A stretch of DNA of 64,000 nt from Bacteroidales bacterium UBA3754 (GCA_002371705.1 DFGI01000096.1:1-64000), one strand, 5' to 3'. Positions 9,647 to 18,844 are shown, counted from the first letter of the stretch. Notes: generated by a model not told the origin, from the letters alone. Numbers and translations are program-made.

Positions 9647-10147
9647 ATGAAAAAAATTATTTATTTGTTTTTAGTGTTGTTGGCAAGTTCTTGTTCGAAC
9701 CAACCTAACCAACTGAATCCACAAGATTATCAAACAACAAATCCCCAAAATATGGAAGAAGTTTACAATTTTATTAAATCATGCAATTATTATTTTATTG
9801 CAACAACCGAAGGAAACCAACCTCGTGTGCGTCCGTTTGGAACTGTCAATATTTTTGAAAACAAGCTCTATATACAAACTGGGCACAGTAAACGTATAGC
9901 AAAGCAAATCGCTGAAAATCCTCATATTGAAATCTGCGCATACAACGGCACAACCCAATGGATTCGTGTGGAAGCAACAGTAGCGGAAGATTCCCGCATT
10001 GAAGCAAAGAAATCTATGCTTGACGCATATCCATCATTACAGAAAATGTACAGCGCAGAAGACGAAAATACCGCGGTTTATTATTTGAAAAACGCCACCG
10101 CTTGGTTCAATTCATTTACAGATTCAACCAAAACGGTGACATTTTAA
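9647..10147 (+). CDS. Lipoprotein with a pyridoxamine 5'-phosphate oxidase-like FMN split barrel
   Basis: A 166-residue protein. Residues 1-16 are a lipoprotein signal with lipobox LASSC and the lipidated Cys at 16. The rest is a flavin-reductase-like split barrel: YYFIATTEGNQPRVRPFGTV, LYIQTGHSKRIAKQIAENP and the following IEICAYN strand are typical of the PNPOx-like family. Most relatives are cytoplasmic; a lipid anchor would place this one in the periplasm or at the surface, where FMN supply is not obvious. It could reduce or bind a flavin, F420 or haem-like ligand; the sequence does not decide. It follows the preceding exported-protein gene closely and may be in the same transcript. Confidence 0.8.
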   Translation: MKKIIYLFLVLLASSCSNQPNQLNPQDYQTTNPQNMEEVYNFIKSCNYYFIATTEGNQPRVRPFGTVNIFENKLYIQTGHSKRIAKQIAENPHIEICAYNGTTQWIRVEATVAEDSRIEAKKSMLDAYPSLQKMYSAEDENTAVYYLKNATAWFNSFTDSTKTVTF

Positions 10148-10152
10148 TTAAT

Positions 10153-11331
10153 TTATACCGAAGCAGTTACGGCAATTCTATAAATATTTTCAATATCCTT
10201 CGCTTTTAGATGGACAAAACCGCCCGTTTCGCCGTCGCCAATGCCGAAGGTTGCCACTAATTTCGGAATATCGGACTCTTTTGCGCCCAGCTGATCGAAG
10301 TTTATTGGCATTCCAATACTTACAAGGAATTTGCGGAAACAGTTGATACCTTCCTTGGCGGTTACTTCGGGATTTGCAAAATTCATTTGACAGCCCCAAA
10401 CCCGCGTTGCCACTTGAGCAAAACGCATCACGTTGTGGTTCATAACATATTCCATCCACGACGGCATAATAACTGCCAAACCAGCACCGTGGGCACAATC
10501 ATACAACGCCGATAATTCGTGTTCTATGCCGTGGCTGTTCCAATCCTGCTCACGACCAACCCCTACAATATTATTATGAGCAACCATTCCAGCCCACATT
10601 ATATTGGCACGGGCATCGTAATTGTTCGGATCAGCAATCACACGCGGAGTTTCTTTAATCATAGTAAGCAACAAAGCCTCACACAAACGGTCGGTTACTT
10701 CAACCTCAGTTGTATTTGTAAAATAGCGTTCAAAAATATGCGCCATAATATCAGTTGCGCCACACGCTGTTTGATATGCCGGCAATGTGCACGTTAACTG
10801 CGGATTCAAAATTGAAAATTTTGGGCGAAGGCAATCACCACCCGCACCACGTTTCAACATTCCGTCCTCCTTTGTGATAACAGAATCGCCAGAACCTTCG
10901 CTACCAGCAGCAGCAATTGTCAGCACAGTTGCAACAGGTAACGCTTTTTGCGGAGATTTTCCACTATAGAAATCCCAAAAATCGCCATCGTACACAACGC
11001 CCATGGCAATCGCCTTAGCGGAGTCGATAACCGAACCACCACCAACGGCAAGAATGAAATCAACGCCTTCGGCACGACAAATTTCTATGCCTTTATACAC
11101 CAACGAATCGTGCGGATTCGGCTGAACGCCACCAAGTTCCACAAACGAAATGTTCGCATTCTGCAACGAAGTTTTCACTCTATCAAGCAAGCCTGATTTT
11201 TTCGCTGACGACGAACCAAAATGAATCAAAACTTTGGAACCACCATATTTTTTCACATACGTTCCACACTCGTTTTCCCTATCTTTCCCAAATACAAATT
11301 CGGTAGGACTATAAAAATTAAAATTCTGCAT
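10153..11331 (-). CDS. Iron-containing alcohol dehydrogenase (YqhD/BdhA type)
   Basis: A 392-residue group III alcohol dehydrogenase reducing aldehydes with NAD(P)H in the cytoplasm. GGGSVIDSAKAIA is the dinucleotide-binding motif. Metal ligands are visible in GATDIMAHIFERY (Asp and His) and in the HGIEHELSALYDCAHG segment (two further His). The sequence resembles the butanol dehydrogenase/YqhD branch rather than FucO. The in-frame extension upstream of the chosen ATG lacks family-like residues. It faces the split-barrel lipoprotein gene convergently with only a few bases between. Confidence 0.92.
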   Translation of the reverse strand: MQNFNFYSPTEFVFGKDRENECGTYVKKYGGSKVLIHFGSSSAKKSGLLDRVKTSLQNANISFVELGGVQPNPHDSLVYKGIEICRAEGVDFILAVGGGSVIDSAKAIAMGVVYDGDFWDFYSGKSPQKALPVATVLTIAAAGSEGSGDSVITKEDGMLKRGAGGDCLRPKFSILNPQLTCTLPAYQTACGATDIMAHIFERYFTNTTEVEVTDRLCEALLLTMIKETPRVIADPNNYDARANIMWAGMVAHNNIVGVGREQDWNSHGIEHELSALYDCAHGAGLAVIMPSWMEYVMNHNVMRFAQVATRVWGCQMNFANPEVTAKEGINCFRKFLVSIGMPINFDQLGAKESDIPKLVATFGIGDGETGGFVHLKAKDIENIYRIAVTASV

Positions 11332-11470
11332 ATTGTTATCTTTTGCTACAAATCTACATAAAATTAACAAGTAAAACATTTTTTCAGACAAGATTCAAAC
11401 GAAAAATATACGAATATCATAAACTTGCATTTTCCCACACGAAATCGGATTTTCAATCGTTCTATTTTTA

Positions 11471-11478
11471 TATTTTTG
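11471..11478 (+). promoter_or_regulatory. Candidate -7 box for the dsbD-like gene
   Basis: TATTTTTG, an exact TAnnTTTG match, ends 15 bases before the ATG, leaving a leader of about ten bases. Confidence 0.5.
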
Positions 11479-11493
11479 TACAAAGTTGAATAA

Positions 11494-13560
11494 ATGAAAA
11501 CTCTAAAATTAGTTCTAAGCATACTTCTGTTCCCCGTTCTTGCAATTGCACAAACTGCGGATTGGAACATTTTCTATTCCACGGAAAAGGTCAACAAAAA
11601 CCACTTTGAAATCGTAATGAACATAACGATTCCGCAGGATTTCCACATGTATAGTTTCGACCAAGTTTCGGGCGGACCAATTGCGGCAAAAGTTGACTTT
11701 GAACTTCCCGACGGAATTGAAAAAGTTGGTGGATTAGTCATTCGTGCCGGCAAAGTTGATGAGTTTTTTGACGACATTTTCGGAATAAACATTCGTCAAT
11801 TCAGCACGCACACAAAATGGGCACAAGAATTTGTCGTTACAAAAGACATCGAGCCATGCGAAATAAAAGGGACCTACAGTTACCAACTCTGCAAAGACGA
11901 CGGATATTGCCTAAATCCATTCCCCGAAGAATTTACAGTGCAAATTCCTGCTTATACAATACAGAAAAAAGTTGATGAAGTTCCTGAAAAGAAAACAGAA
12001 CAAATCAACACAACTAAAATCGATACAATCGTTGAACAGACAGAAAATCAAGACTCCGCATTAGTTTTAGATACGCTCGGCACAACTGAAGAAACAATTA
12101 TACAACAAGAAGAAGCGCCACAAACGGAATCCCGCTCGTTGTGGATGATTTTTCTATTAGGATTCTTGGGCGGAATCCTCGCATTCCTTACTCCATGCGT
12201 ATTTCCAATGGTTCCAATGACAGTGAGCATGTTCCTGAAACGCGACAAACAACACGCCCTCCGCGACGTGCTGATTTATGGTTTGTCTATAGTGGTGATT
12301 TTTGTCGTACTTGGTTTGTGCATCACGTTGCTTTTCGGAGTTGACGCGCTCAACAAACTTTCCACAAGTCCGGCGTTCAATATGGTGTTCTTCTTTGTGT
12401 TCGTCATTTTTGCAATCTCGTTCTTCGGAGTATTCGAACTAATGTTGCCGACAAGTTGGATAAACTATTTCGACCAGAAAGCCGACTCTTCGAAAGGATT
12501 TATGAGTATATTCTTTATGGCGTTCACGTTGGTTTTGGTGTCTTTCTCCTGCACGGCCATGATAATTGGGACATTACTCGTGGAATCTGTCGTTTCGGGC
12601 TCTCTCATAGGACCAATGGTGGGAATGTTGGGGTTTGCTGTTGCACTTTCACTTCCATTCATCGTATTCGCCGCCATGCCATCGCTCCTTTCTTCGCTTG
12701 CAAAATCGGGAGATTGGATGAACGACATTAAAATCTCGTTGGGCTTCATTGAATTAGGTTTCGCAATGAAATTCATTTCCAAAGCCGATTTAGTTGCTGG
12801 CTGGGGAATATTGCCACGCGATTTATATATCGGTATTTGGATTTTGTTATCAATAATATGGGGATTGTGCATTCTTCGCGTGATTTGTTTAGGTCACTGC
12901 ACACGAAAGCCGTTGTCAAAACAACGAATTGGATTTGCGGCTATTATTTTCGCATTCACCATATACCTTATCCCAGGATTTCTTGGGAAACCACTTGACC
13001 TCATCAGTGGCTGGCTTCCCCCAATGAATACGCAACACATTCATATTCTGTCGAATACGGAAGAAACAAATATTAACACAAATAAAAAATATGCCGAATT
13101 ATTCCACTCACCATACGGAATTGACGGCTACTACAATTACGAAGAAGGATTGGCGCACGCAAAAGCGGAAAACAAGCCAATTTTATTGGACTTCACAGGT
13201 TTAGGTTGTGAAAACTGCCGAAAAATAGAAATGAACGTTTGGGCAAAACCCGAAATTCTCGAAATTATAAAAAACGACTACGTGCTAATTTCGCTTTATC
13301 TTGATTCCCGCGAACCTCTTGATAGTTCGCTTATCCGTGAAGAACAATACGGAGGAAAAACATACAAAATCAGAACCATTGGCGAACATTGGAGCATTTT
13401 TATGATGAAAAACTACCACGGTCTTATGCAACCATACTATGTTTTGCTTTCGCCTGACGGGAAAAAACTCTGTGAGCCAATCACATACGATGAAGCAAAA
13501 GATGTAGAAAAATACAAGAAGTTTCTTGATACTGGATTAGAAAAAATGAAAGAGAAATGA
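11494..13560 (+). CDS. dsbD: DsbD-type thiol:disulfide interchange protein
   Basis: This 688-residue protein should carry electrons from cytoplasmic thioredoxin to periplasmic disulfide or thiol-reducing partners. A signal peptide (ending AIAQ) leads into a DsbD-alpha-like domain to about residue 150, then a Thr/Glu/Gln-rich linker. About eight membrane segments follow from residue 210 to 510, with the redox cysteines in FLTPCVFPMVP and SFSCTAMI. The last 150 residues are a thioredoxin domain with GLGCENCRK (Cys about 571 and 574). Domain order matches DsbD, and the Trx domain is of the Bacteroidetes kind. Its stop overlaps the start of the next gene by four bases. Confidence 0.9.
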   Translation: MKTLKLVLSILLFPVLAIAQTADWNIFYSTEKVNKNHFEIVMNITIPQDFHMYSFDQVSGGPIAAKVDFELPDGIEKVGGLVIRAGKVDEFFDDIFGINIRQFSTHTKWAQEFVVTKDIEPCEIKGTYSYQLCKDDGYCLNPFPEEFTVQIPAYTIQKKVDEVPEKKTEQINTTKIDTIVEQTENQDSALVLDTLGTTEETIIQQEEAPQTESRSLWMIFLLGFLGGILAFLTPCVFPMVPMTVSMFLKRDKQHALRDVLIYGLSIVVIFVVLGLCITLLFGVDALNKLSTSPAFNMVFFFVFVIFAISFFGVFELMLPTSWINYFDQKADSSKGFMSIFFMAFTLVLVSFSCTAMIIGTLLVESVVSGSLIGPMVGMLGFAVALSLPFIVFAAMPSLLSSLAKSGDWMNDIKISLGFIELGFAMKFISKADLVAGWGILPRDLYIGIWILLSIIWGLCILRVICLGHCTRKPLSKQRIGFAAIIFAFTIYLIPGFLGKPLDLISGWLPPMNTQHIHILSNTEETNINTNKKYAELFHSPYGIDGYYNYEEGLAHAKAENKPILLDFTGLGCENCRKIEMNVWAKPEILEIIKNDYVLISLYLDSREPLDSSLIREEQYGGKTYKIRTIGEHWSIFMMKNYHGLMQPYYVLLSPDGKKLCEPITYDEAKDVEKYKKFLDTGLEKMKEK

Positions 13561-14108
13561 AAAAATTTGTTTTACAAATTATATTAATTGTCATGGGGTT
13601 ATCTTTCTTAAATTCCTCAAGTCCAAGTACTTGCAAGGTTCATAAGGGTACGTCAACTTATAGTAGCGACGTTATCTGCAACCTTAAAGATAGTAAAATA
13701 TACAAAGGTGATTCTTCCTATTCCAGCGACGTACTTGTAACTATCAGAGACAAAAAGATTTACGAAGGTAATTCCTCGTATAGCAGCGACGTACTTTACA
13801 CTATTTCCGATAGAAAAGTTTACAAAGGAAACTCCAGTTACAGCAGCGACGTACTTTACACTATTTCCGATGGAAATGTTTACAAAGGAAACTCCAGTTA
13901 CAGCAGCGACGTAGTTTGCACAATTCGCAACGGAAAAATGTACAAAGGTAACTCCTCGTATTCGAGCGATATTATTTGCAATTGGAAAAAGGGCAAAGTT
14001 TATGAAGGTACGTCGTCCTATTTAAGCGACGTTCTTTACACAATAAGCGACAACGTAAACATTGCCGAATTTATAGCAATCTGGCACGTGGTGAATTATG
14101 TGTATTAA
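13557..14108 (+). CDS. Exported protein made of seven 20-residue SSYSSDV repeats
   Basis: A 183-residue protein. An N-terminal hydrophobic segment (KKFVLQIILIVMGLSFL) is a likely signal peptide. Residues 30 to 170 are seven tandem copies of a 20-residue unit with consensus GNSSYSSDVLYTIsdgkvYk, followed by a short non-repeat tail. The alternating pattern suggests a repetitive beta structure such as a small propeller or solenoid; that is inference. A few repeats carry a Cys in place of Tyr (VICN, VVCT, IICN), which may matter because the gene overlaps a thiol-disulfide reductase gene by four bases and is probably translated with it. I do not recognise a function. Confidence 0.75.
   Translation: MKKFVLQIILIVMGLSFLNSSSPSTCKVHKGTSTYSSDVICNLKDSKIYKGDSSYSSDVLVTIRDKKIYEGNSSYSSDVLYTISDRKVYKGNSSYSSDVLYTISDGNVYKGNSSYSSDVVCTIRNGKMYKGNSSYSSDIICNWKKGKVYEGTSSYLSDVLYTISDNVNIAEFIAIWHVVNYVY
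13645..14064 (+). repeat. Seven 60-bp tandem coding repeats
   Basis: The DNA repeats with a period of exactly 60 bases, with a nearly fixed core of tat-(t/a)(c/g)-agcgacgt; the fourth and fifth units are almost identical over their length, suggesting recent unit duplication. No insertions break the register. Confidence 0.9.
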
Positions 14109-14113
14109 TCACT

Positions 14114-14896
14114 TTACTTTTTATAATACAATATCGTCCGTTCTTGTCGCATATCGGGACGGTTTGCCATTGAAGTACGTTTAAAAATCCAATTCCCTTT
14201 TTCGTCAAAACCATAAGTCATCATCAATGAATCAGTCGCTTGGTCGTCCCAATAATGTATAACTTTGGTTTGCAATGCTATACCATGATAAGTGGTATAT
14301 TCTGTTTTACTTATCAGAATAGACTCATCGTATTCTAAAATCGCTGACAAATTACCAGCTGAATCGTACTCATAATCAAAGCGTTGTGCGAAATTACCGC
14401 CATTTTGATAATTGATTCTATCCTCTTGTTGCACATCCTTTCCCTGAAATGCATATTTCCATACAAACAAAGTATCCTTGTATGGTGATACTATCACACC
14501 TTTGGTTCTATTTCCCTCAGAATCATACTCATAACACACTCTTTTGCGAAATGTTCCAACCTTATCGTATTCTTTTATTTCAACAGGTAGGCTGCCGATA
14601 TACGTATATGTCCGCTTCAATTCCAATGAATCACCATTATATATTTTCAATGATTGGACAAATTTTCCATTGTATTGATATTCAATATTTCGTCCCCTCA
14701 TTTTTTCTGACAACAACATACCATCCTTGTTGTAGGTCACTACTATATCATTTGTATTCGATTCCGTATTTCTATACACTATCTGACGCACAGGTCCCTG
14801 CACTTCATAAACCTTGTAATCAGTTTCAAACTCTTGTTCTGAAGAACAAGAAATTAACGTCAAGACGGGCAACAACAAGCCAACAAATTTCTTCAT
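14114..14896 (-). CDS. Lipoprotein with RHS/YD-like repeats, function unknown
   Basis: A 260-residue lipoprotein; lipobox LISC with Cys at 17. The mature part has several degenerate units of the YD/RHS wind type: VTYNKDGMLLSEK, YEYDSEGNRTKG, YEYDSAGNLSAI and YGFDEKGNWIFKR, each a short beta hairpin with a D-x-x-G-N turn. Small proteins of this sort are common in Bacteroidales and are not toxins by themselves; no toxin tail is present. It lies seven bases downstream of murF and may be co-transcribed. The ATG at the signal peptide was preferred to one 15 codons upstream, inside murF. Confidence 0.75.
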   Translation of the reverse strand: MKKFVGLLLPVLTLISCSSEQEFETDYKVYEVQGPVRQIVYRNTESNTNDIVVTYNKDGMLLSEKMRGRNIEYQYNGKFVQSLKIYNGDSLELKRTYTYIGSLPVEIKEYDKVGTFRKRVCYEYDSEGNRTKGVIVSPYKDTLFVWKYAFQGKDVQQEDRINYQNGGNFAQRFDYEYDSAGNLSAILEYDESILISKTEYTTYHGIALQTKVIHYWDDQATDSLMMTYGFDEKGNWIFKRTSMANRPDMRQERTILYYKK

Positions 14897-14903
14897 ACAA
14901 ACA

Positions 14904-16190
14904 TTATAAAACATCAACAACAACCTCCAATTTAACGCCACGGGAACCCTTTATCAACACTGTGGAATGTTCAATTGGTTTTTCCTTCAAATATGATTTC
15001 AAATCCTCCGAAGTAGCATAATAATTCGCAGACAGCCAATCTACACGAGGCCATTTACCGACCAAATTGATAGATGGGATTGATGAATTCTGCAACAATT
15101 TTAAAATTGAAAGATGTTCATTTTCCGAAGCCTCGCCCAATTCAAACATTTCGCCCAGAATCACACATTTGTTTTCCGCATCCATAGAGATAAATGTTTC
15201 CAACGACGCCCGCATACTTGTTGGATTTGCATTATAGGCATCCATTATCAACGTGTTTTTTGCTGTCTTCTTCGTCTGCGAGCGATTGTTAGATGGCACA
15301 TATCCCTCAATCGCCGTTTTGATTTGTTCCATCGTCACACCAAAATATGAGCCAACAGTGGCTGCTGTCAACATATTCTTAGCATTGTATTCTCCATATA
15401 ATGACGAATGAATATCAATCGTTTTTCCGTTATGTTCAAACGAAAATGCGGCATAAATCGAATTATCCAACATCTTCCCCTTATAGTCTGTTTCCGAATT
15501 AAACGAATATCGCACCATATTTTTTACCCCACGCAAGTTTTGTGTAAGGTTCTGATTGTCAGCATCTATAAATATAGTTCCATTTACAGAAGCGATAAAT
15601 TCGTATAGTTCAGTTTTTGTTTTTATGATATTTTCAAAACTACCAAAGCCAAGCAAATGCGCTTTTCCCACGTTAGTTATCAAACCATGCGTAGGCATCG
15701 CAATATTCACCAAAGTTTTTATTTCGCCAGGATGATTCGCCCCCATTTCAACCACCGCAATTTCTATTTGTTTGGTGATAGACAACAACGTAAGAGGAAC
15801 ACCAATATGGTTATTGAGATTGCCTCGTGTATATTCAACTTTATATTTTTGCGACAAAACCGAAGACACCAATTCTTTAGTTGTAGTTTTTCCATTAGTG
15901 CCTGTTATACCAATCACTGGAATATTCAGTTGTTGCCGATGATATCGGGCAAGGTCTTGTAGGAATTGCAACGAATCATTCACATAAAAGCACGACTCCG
16001 ACGCCATCGATTCATCATCCACAATTGCACACACCGCGCCTGATTCTATAGCTTTGCGTGCATATTGGTTTCCATCAAAATTTTCGCCTTTTAAAGCAAT
16101 AAAAATAGAACCTTTTGTAATTGTTCTCGTATCGGTGGAAATATGTGGATATTTCACAAAATACGATTCATAAAATTCTTGAACTGTCAT
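14904..16190 (-). CDS. murF: UDP-N-acetylmuramoyl-tripeptide--D-alanyl-D-alanine ligase MurF
   Basis: A 428-residue cytoplasmic Mur ligase adding D-Ala-D-Ala to the peptidoglycan precursor. It shows the N-terminal Mur substrate-binding domain (STDTRTITKGSIFIALKGENFDG), the ATP P-loop GITGTNGKTTTKELV, the central VEMGANHPGEI motif with the metal Glu, and the C-terminal NANPTSM and VILGEMFELGE segments. Length is normal. It follows gldJ on the same strand but is separated from it by a hairpin terminator, so expression needs read-through or a weak promoter in the 57-base gap. Confidence 0.96.
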   Translation of the reverse strand: MTVQEFYESYFVKYPHISTDTRTITKGSIFIALKGENFDGNQYARKAIESGAVCAIVDDESMASESCFYVNDSLQFLQDLARYHRQQLNIPVIGITGTNGKTTTKELVSSVLSQKYKVEYTRGNLNNHIGVPLTLLSITKQIEIAVVEMGANHPGEIKTLVNIAMPTHGLITNVGKAHLLGFGSFENIIKTKTELYEFIASVNGTIFIDADNQNLTQNLRGVKNMVRYSFNSETDYKGKMLDNSIYAAFSFEHNGKTIDIHSSLYGEYNAKNMLTAATVGSYFGVTMEQIKTAIEGYVPSNNRSQTKKTAKNTLIMDAYNANPTSMRASLETFISMDAENKCVILGEMFELGEASENEHLSILKLLQNSSIPSINLVGKWPRVDWLSANYYATSEDLKSYLKEKPIEHSTVLIKGSRGVKLEVVVDVL

Positions 16191-16203
16191 AATAACATCG
16201 TAT

Positions 16204-16229
16204 AAAAAAAAAGCCCCACAAGGGGGCTT
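16204..16229 (-). terminator. Terminator between gldJ and murF
   Basis: On the minus strand AAGCCCC pairs with GGGGCTT (seven GC-rich pairs, short loop) and is followed by a run of about nine T. It should end transcripts coming from porP-gldJ. Confidence 0.85.
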
Positions 16230-16247
16230 CCTTAAATTTAACTAAGA

Positions 16248-17765
16248 TTAATATGCTACTGGACTTCCCACACGAGTCATCGCGCAACGGAAACCTATAT
16301 CATCTGTAGCTTTTGATTCATCCAAGAAACGGCGTGAACCTGGAGCCAAGTAGTAAGCTCTATCTCTCCAGCTACCACCTTTATACACACGTGAGTGGTC
16401 GTTAACCAAAGTGTACCAACCTGTTTCTGAGTACAAATCTTCGTCAGACAAATTCTTTTGTTGATACATCAAGTTTGAGCCATATGTTCTTGTTGAGTCG
16501 TCAATTTCTTCATTGAAATCAATACTTGACATTTGGTCACCATCCAAGAAGTTGATGTTATCTGCTTGACGGTAGTTCATTCTTCCGTAAGCATCAGCAA
16601 CACTGATATCTTCTTTTACCATGTGGCCCAAAGAGTCAACTTCCACGAATGTTCCCTTATCGGCACCGTCTTCTTCAGTATATTTTTGGAACACGTTACC
16701 ACGGAATGGTCTGAATTCATCAACATCAGCAGCTGAATTAGCACGATACACATCCAATACCCATTCGTTAACGTTACCAGCCATACAGTACAATCCGTAA
16801 TCATTTGGCCAATATGACAATACAGGAGCGGTAATGTCGGCCATATCATTCAAACGACCAGCAACACCCATTTGGTCACCACGAGCACGAGTGTAGTTCG
16901 CCATCATTTGACCACGTTCGTGAACGCTCGGGTTACGCAATTGATGACCATTCCAAGGATAGATTCGTCTTTCATAAATACGTTCATCAACAGAGTTACC
17001 GATGATAGCCAATGCTGCAAATTCCCATTCAGCCTCTGTCGGGAGACGATATTTAGGAAGAATGATACCATCTTCCTCGCGTACTATACGAGTTCCATCA
17101 GCATTTGATGGGTTATAGTCGTGCAAATTAGAGTTTACAGAACCTTCATACAAGTGATTCATATATGCTTCAACATTGAAGTTGTCGGCACCTAATTGTT
17201 CATTGTTTTCGTTCAACACACCTTCACGGATCAAAATACGTTCGTTCACACGGTCAGTACGCCAAACGCAATAATCATTTGCCTGCAACCAGCTAACACC
17301 AACAACTGGATAGTTTTGGAATGCAGGGTGACGCAAATAGTGTTGTACATAAGGTTCGTTGTAGCTCAAGCGGCTTCTCCAAACCAATGTATCAGGAAGT
17401 GCTGCCCAATACACACTTGGTTCTTCAGCGAACACACGCGTAATCCAGTACAAATATTCACGATAATCAAGGTTACGTACTTCAGTTTCATCCATATAGA
17501 ATGACGAAACACTCACCTTACGTGCAACATTGTTCCAGTCGTACATTACATCCTGTTGAACACTACCCATCGCGAATGAGCCACCCTCAACCAACACCAA
17601 ACCTGGTCCAGTTTCTTGTTCATAGAAATCATCATACTTCTGGAAACCTCCATTCTTTGAATCATTGTAGTTCCAACCCGTTGTGGTGGAAACTTCATCA
17701 GCACAAGAACTCATAATGAAAAGTCCTGCGATTGCCGAATACATCAGAAGATTCTTAATATTCAT
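16248..17765 (-). CDS. gldJ: GldJ-like lipoprotein of the type IX secretion/gliding machinery
   Basis: A 505-residue lipoprotein (lipobox MSSC, Cys 21) with a formylglycine-generating-enzyme (sulfatase-modifying factor) fold. The segment TTTGWNYNDSKNGGFQ followed by GPGLVLVEGGSFAMGSVQQD is characteristic of GldJ, as are FYMDETEVRN, YRLPTEAEWEFAA, GNVNEWVLDVYR and the C-terminal RVYKGGSWRDRAYYLAPGSRRFLDE. GldJ stabilises GldK and supports type IX secretion; no enzyme activity is known for it. GldK/PorK is the main alternative, but the N-terminal signature favours GldJ. It follows the porP-like gene by 30 bases and lies in a murF-gldJ-porU-porV neighbourhood also known from flavobacteria. Confidence 0.88.
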   Translation of the reverse strand: MNIKNLLMYSAIAGLFIMSSCADEVSTTTGWNYNDSKNGGFQKYDDFYEQETGPGLVLVEGGSFAMGSVQQDVMYDWNNVARKVSVSSFYMDETEVRNLDYREYLYWITRVFAEEPSVYWAALPDTLVWRSRLSYNEPYVQHYLRHPAFQNYPVVGVSWLQANDYCVWRTDRVNERILIREGVLNENNEQLGADNFNVEAYMNHLYEGSVNSNLHDYNPSNADGTRIVREEDGIILPKYRLPTEAEWEFAALAIIGNSVDERIYERRIYPWNGHQLRNPSVHERGQMMANYTRARGDQMGVAGRLNDMADITAPVLSYWPNDYGLYCMAGNVNEWVLDVYRANSAADVDEFRPFRGNVFQKYTEEDGADKGTFVEVDSLGHMVKEDISVADAYGRMNYRQADNINFLDGDQMSSIDFNEEIDDSTRTYGSNLMYQQKNLSDEDLYSETGWYTLVNDHSRVYKGGSWRDRAYYLAPGSRRFLDESKATDDIGFRCAMTRVGSPVAY

Positions 17766-17795
17766 AACTTTCTTTTTTTAATTTCACTTCTATAT

Positions 17796-18767
17796 TTAAA
17801 ACGTTGGCGCTTTTACCGCCTCGAATTTTTTCTTTTTCTCCCGACAATCAAATTGATACCCGAACGATACCTCATGTGTATCAAATTGTTTTGACGAGTT
17901 TATTGTCATATCACAATTATAGGCAAATCTAAACCTTTTTTCAACAATACCAACAAAAAATGCGAAAGAATTTTCATTCTTGGGTAAAATTTGTCGATAC
18001 GATGCCCCAATTTGCACCATCCATTTTTGTAAAATCAATCCTGCCTGTGCGTACGACGAACAACCTCCAATTACCACATTTACAGACGGATAGAACAACA
18101 AAAGATACTCTTTCATATAGGCTTTTGTCGTGGAAAATTTTGCCATTCCGTGAAATGAAAAAATTCTTGGAAATAAATTCGCATTTTTTGCATCACGGCT
18201 GACATTTCCTTGTAAATTTTTGATGCTCATACCTGCATAAAACACATCATTATACACCAAAACGCCAAATTCCGAGTTGAAATTATGCCGAATATCCGTA
18301 TCTAAAATCTCACGGGTTGTACCATATCCATTATCAAAAACGTGCAACATATCAGGGAAAACGAGGTCGGAATAGTCGGATTTTTCATAAACATATCCCG
18401 CCGCCAATGATGTTTTCATATATAAATATTTTTGTAGGCGGAATGTTCTTGCATAAATCGCCATCAATTCTGTTTCGCTGAAAACGCCGTTCTGCACATC
18501 ATGCAACAAAGAAAAACCACAACTTCCAAGCGACTGTTTCATATCAACATCGAACGACACATACGCCGTGGAATAACGAGCTTGGGAAAAATTTTTCGAG
18601 CGATACGAGGAAAAAACATGAGGACACGACGTGGTTCCAACAAACGCAGGATTCAAATACACATAATTATTGTATATCTGGGTAAATTCGGCAATTTGCG
18701 CCGAAATATCCATTGTACATATAATAATGTACGAAAAAAAAACTATCAGTACTTTTTTCGTTCTCAA
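17796..18767 (-). CDS. PorP/SprF family type IX secretion outer-membrane protein
   Basis: About 323 residues. The mature N-terminus (FTQIYNNYVYLNPAFVGTTSCPHVFSSYR) is the PorP/SprF signature, followed by beta-barrel strands and a C-terminal HEVSFGYQFDC. PorP-like proteins anchor in the outer membrane and in some systems tie the machinery or specific cargo to the surface. There is no ATG before the signal peptide: in-frame TTG codons lie at 18791 and 18767. The latter gives MRTKKVLIVFF, a standard signal peptide, and a perfect -7 box overlaps the former, so 18767 is preferred. It is first in a porP-gldJ unit, divergent from porU. Confidence 0.82.
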   Translation of the reverse strand: MRTKKVLIVFFSYIIICTMDISAQIAEFTQIYNNYVYLNPAFVGTTSCPHVFSSYRSKNFSQARYSTAYVSFDVDMKQSLGSCGFSLLHDVQNGVFSETELMAIYARTFRLQKYLYMKTSLAAGYVYEKSDYSDLVFPDMLHVFDNGYGTTREILDTDIRHNFNSEFGVLVYNDVFYAGMSIKNLQGNVSRDAKNANLFPRIFSFHGMAKFSTTKAYMKEYLLLFYPSVNVVIGGCSSYAQAGLILQKWMVQIGASYRQILPKNENSFAFFVGIVEKRFRFAYNCDMTINSSKQFDTHEVSFGYQFDCREKKKKFEAVKAPTF

Positions 18768-18788
18768 GATTTGAATATTTTTACGTGC

Positions 18789-18796
18789 CAAAAATA
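18789..18796 (-). promoter_or_regulatory. Candidate -7 box for porP-gldJ
   Basis: TATTTTTG on the minus strand, an exact TAnnTTTG match, 21 bases before the preferred TTG start. It covers the alternative upstream TTG. Confidence 0.5.
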
Positions 18797-18844
18797 CTAA
18801 AGGTATTTTATTTACGTATTCTTTTAAATTTTATTTTACAAATA

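Noticed and set aside
13557..14108. Silk- or ice-binding-like protein
   Set aside because: The 20-residue period and SSYSSDV wording do not match the known TxT or GA-rich ice-binding or silk patterns.
14114..14896. RHS-type toxin for the YD-repeat lipoprotein
   Set aside because: It is only 260 residues, ends in the repeat fold, and has no toxin tail or immunity gene beside it.
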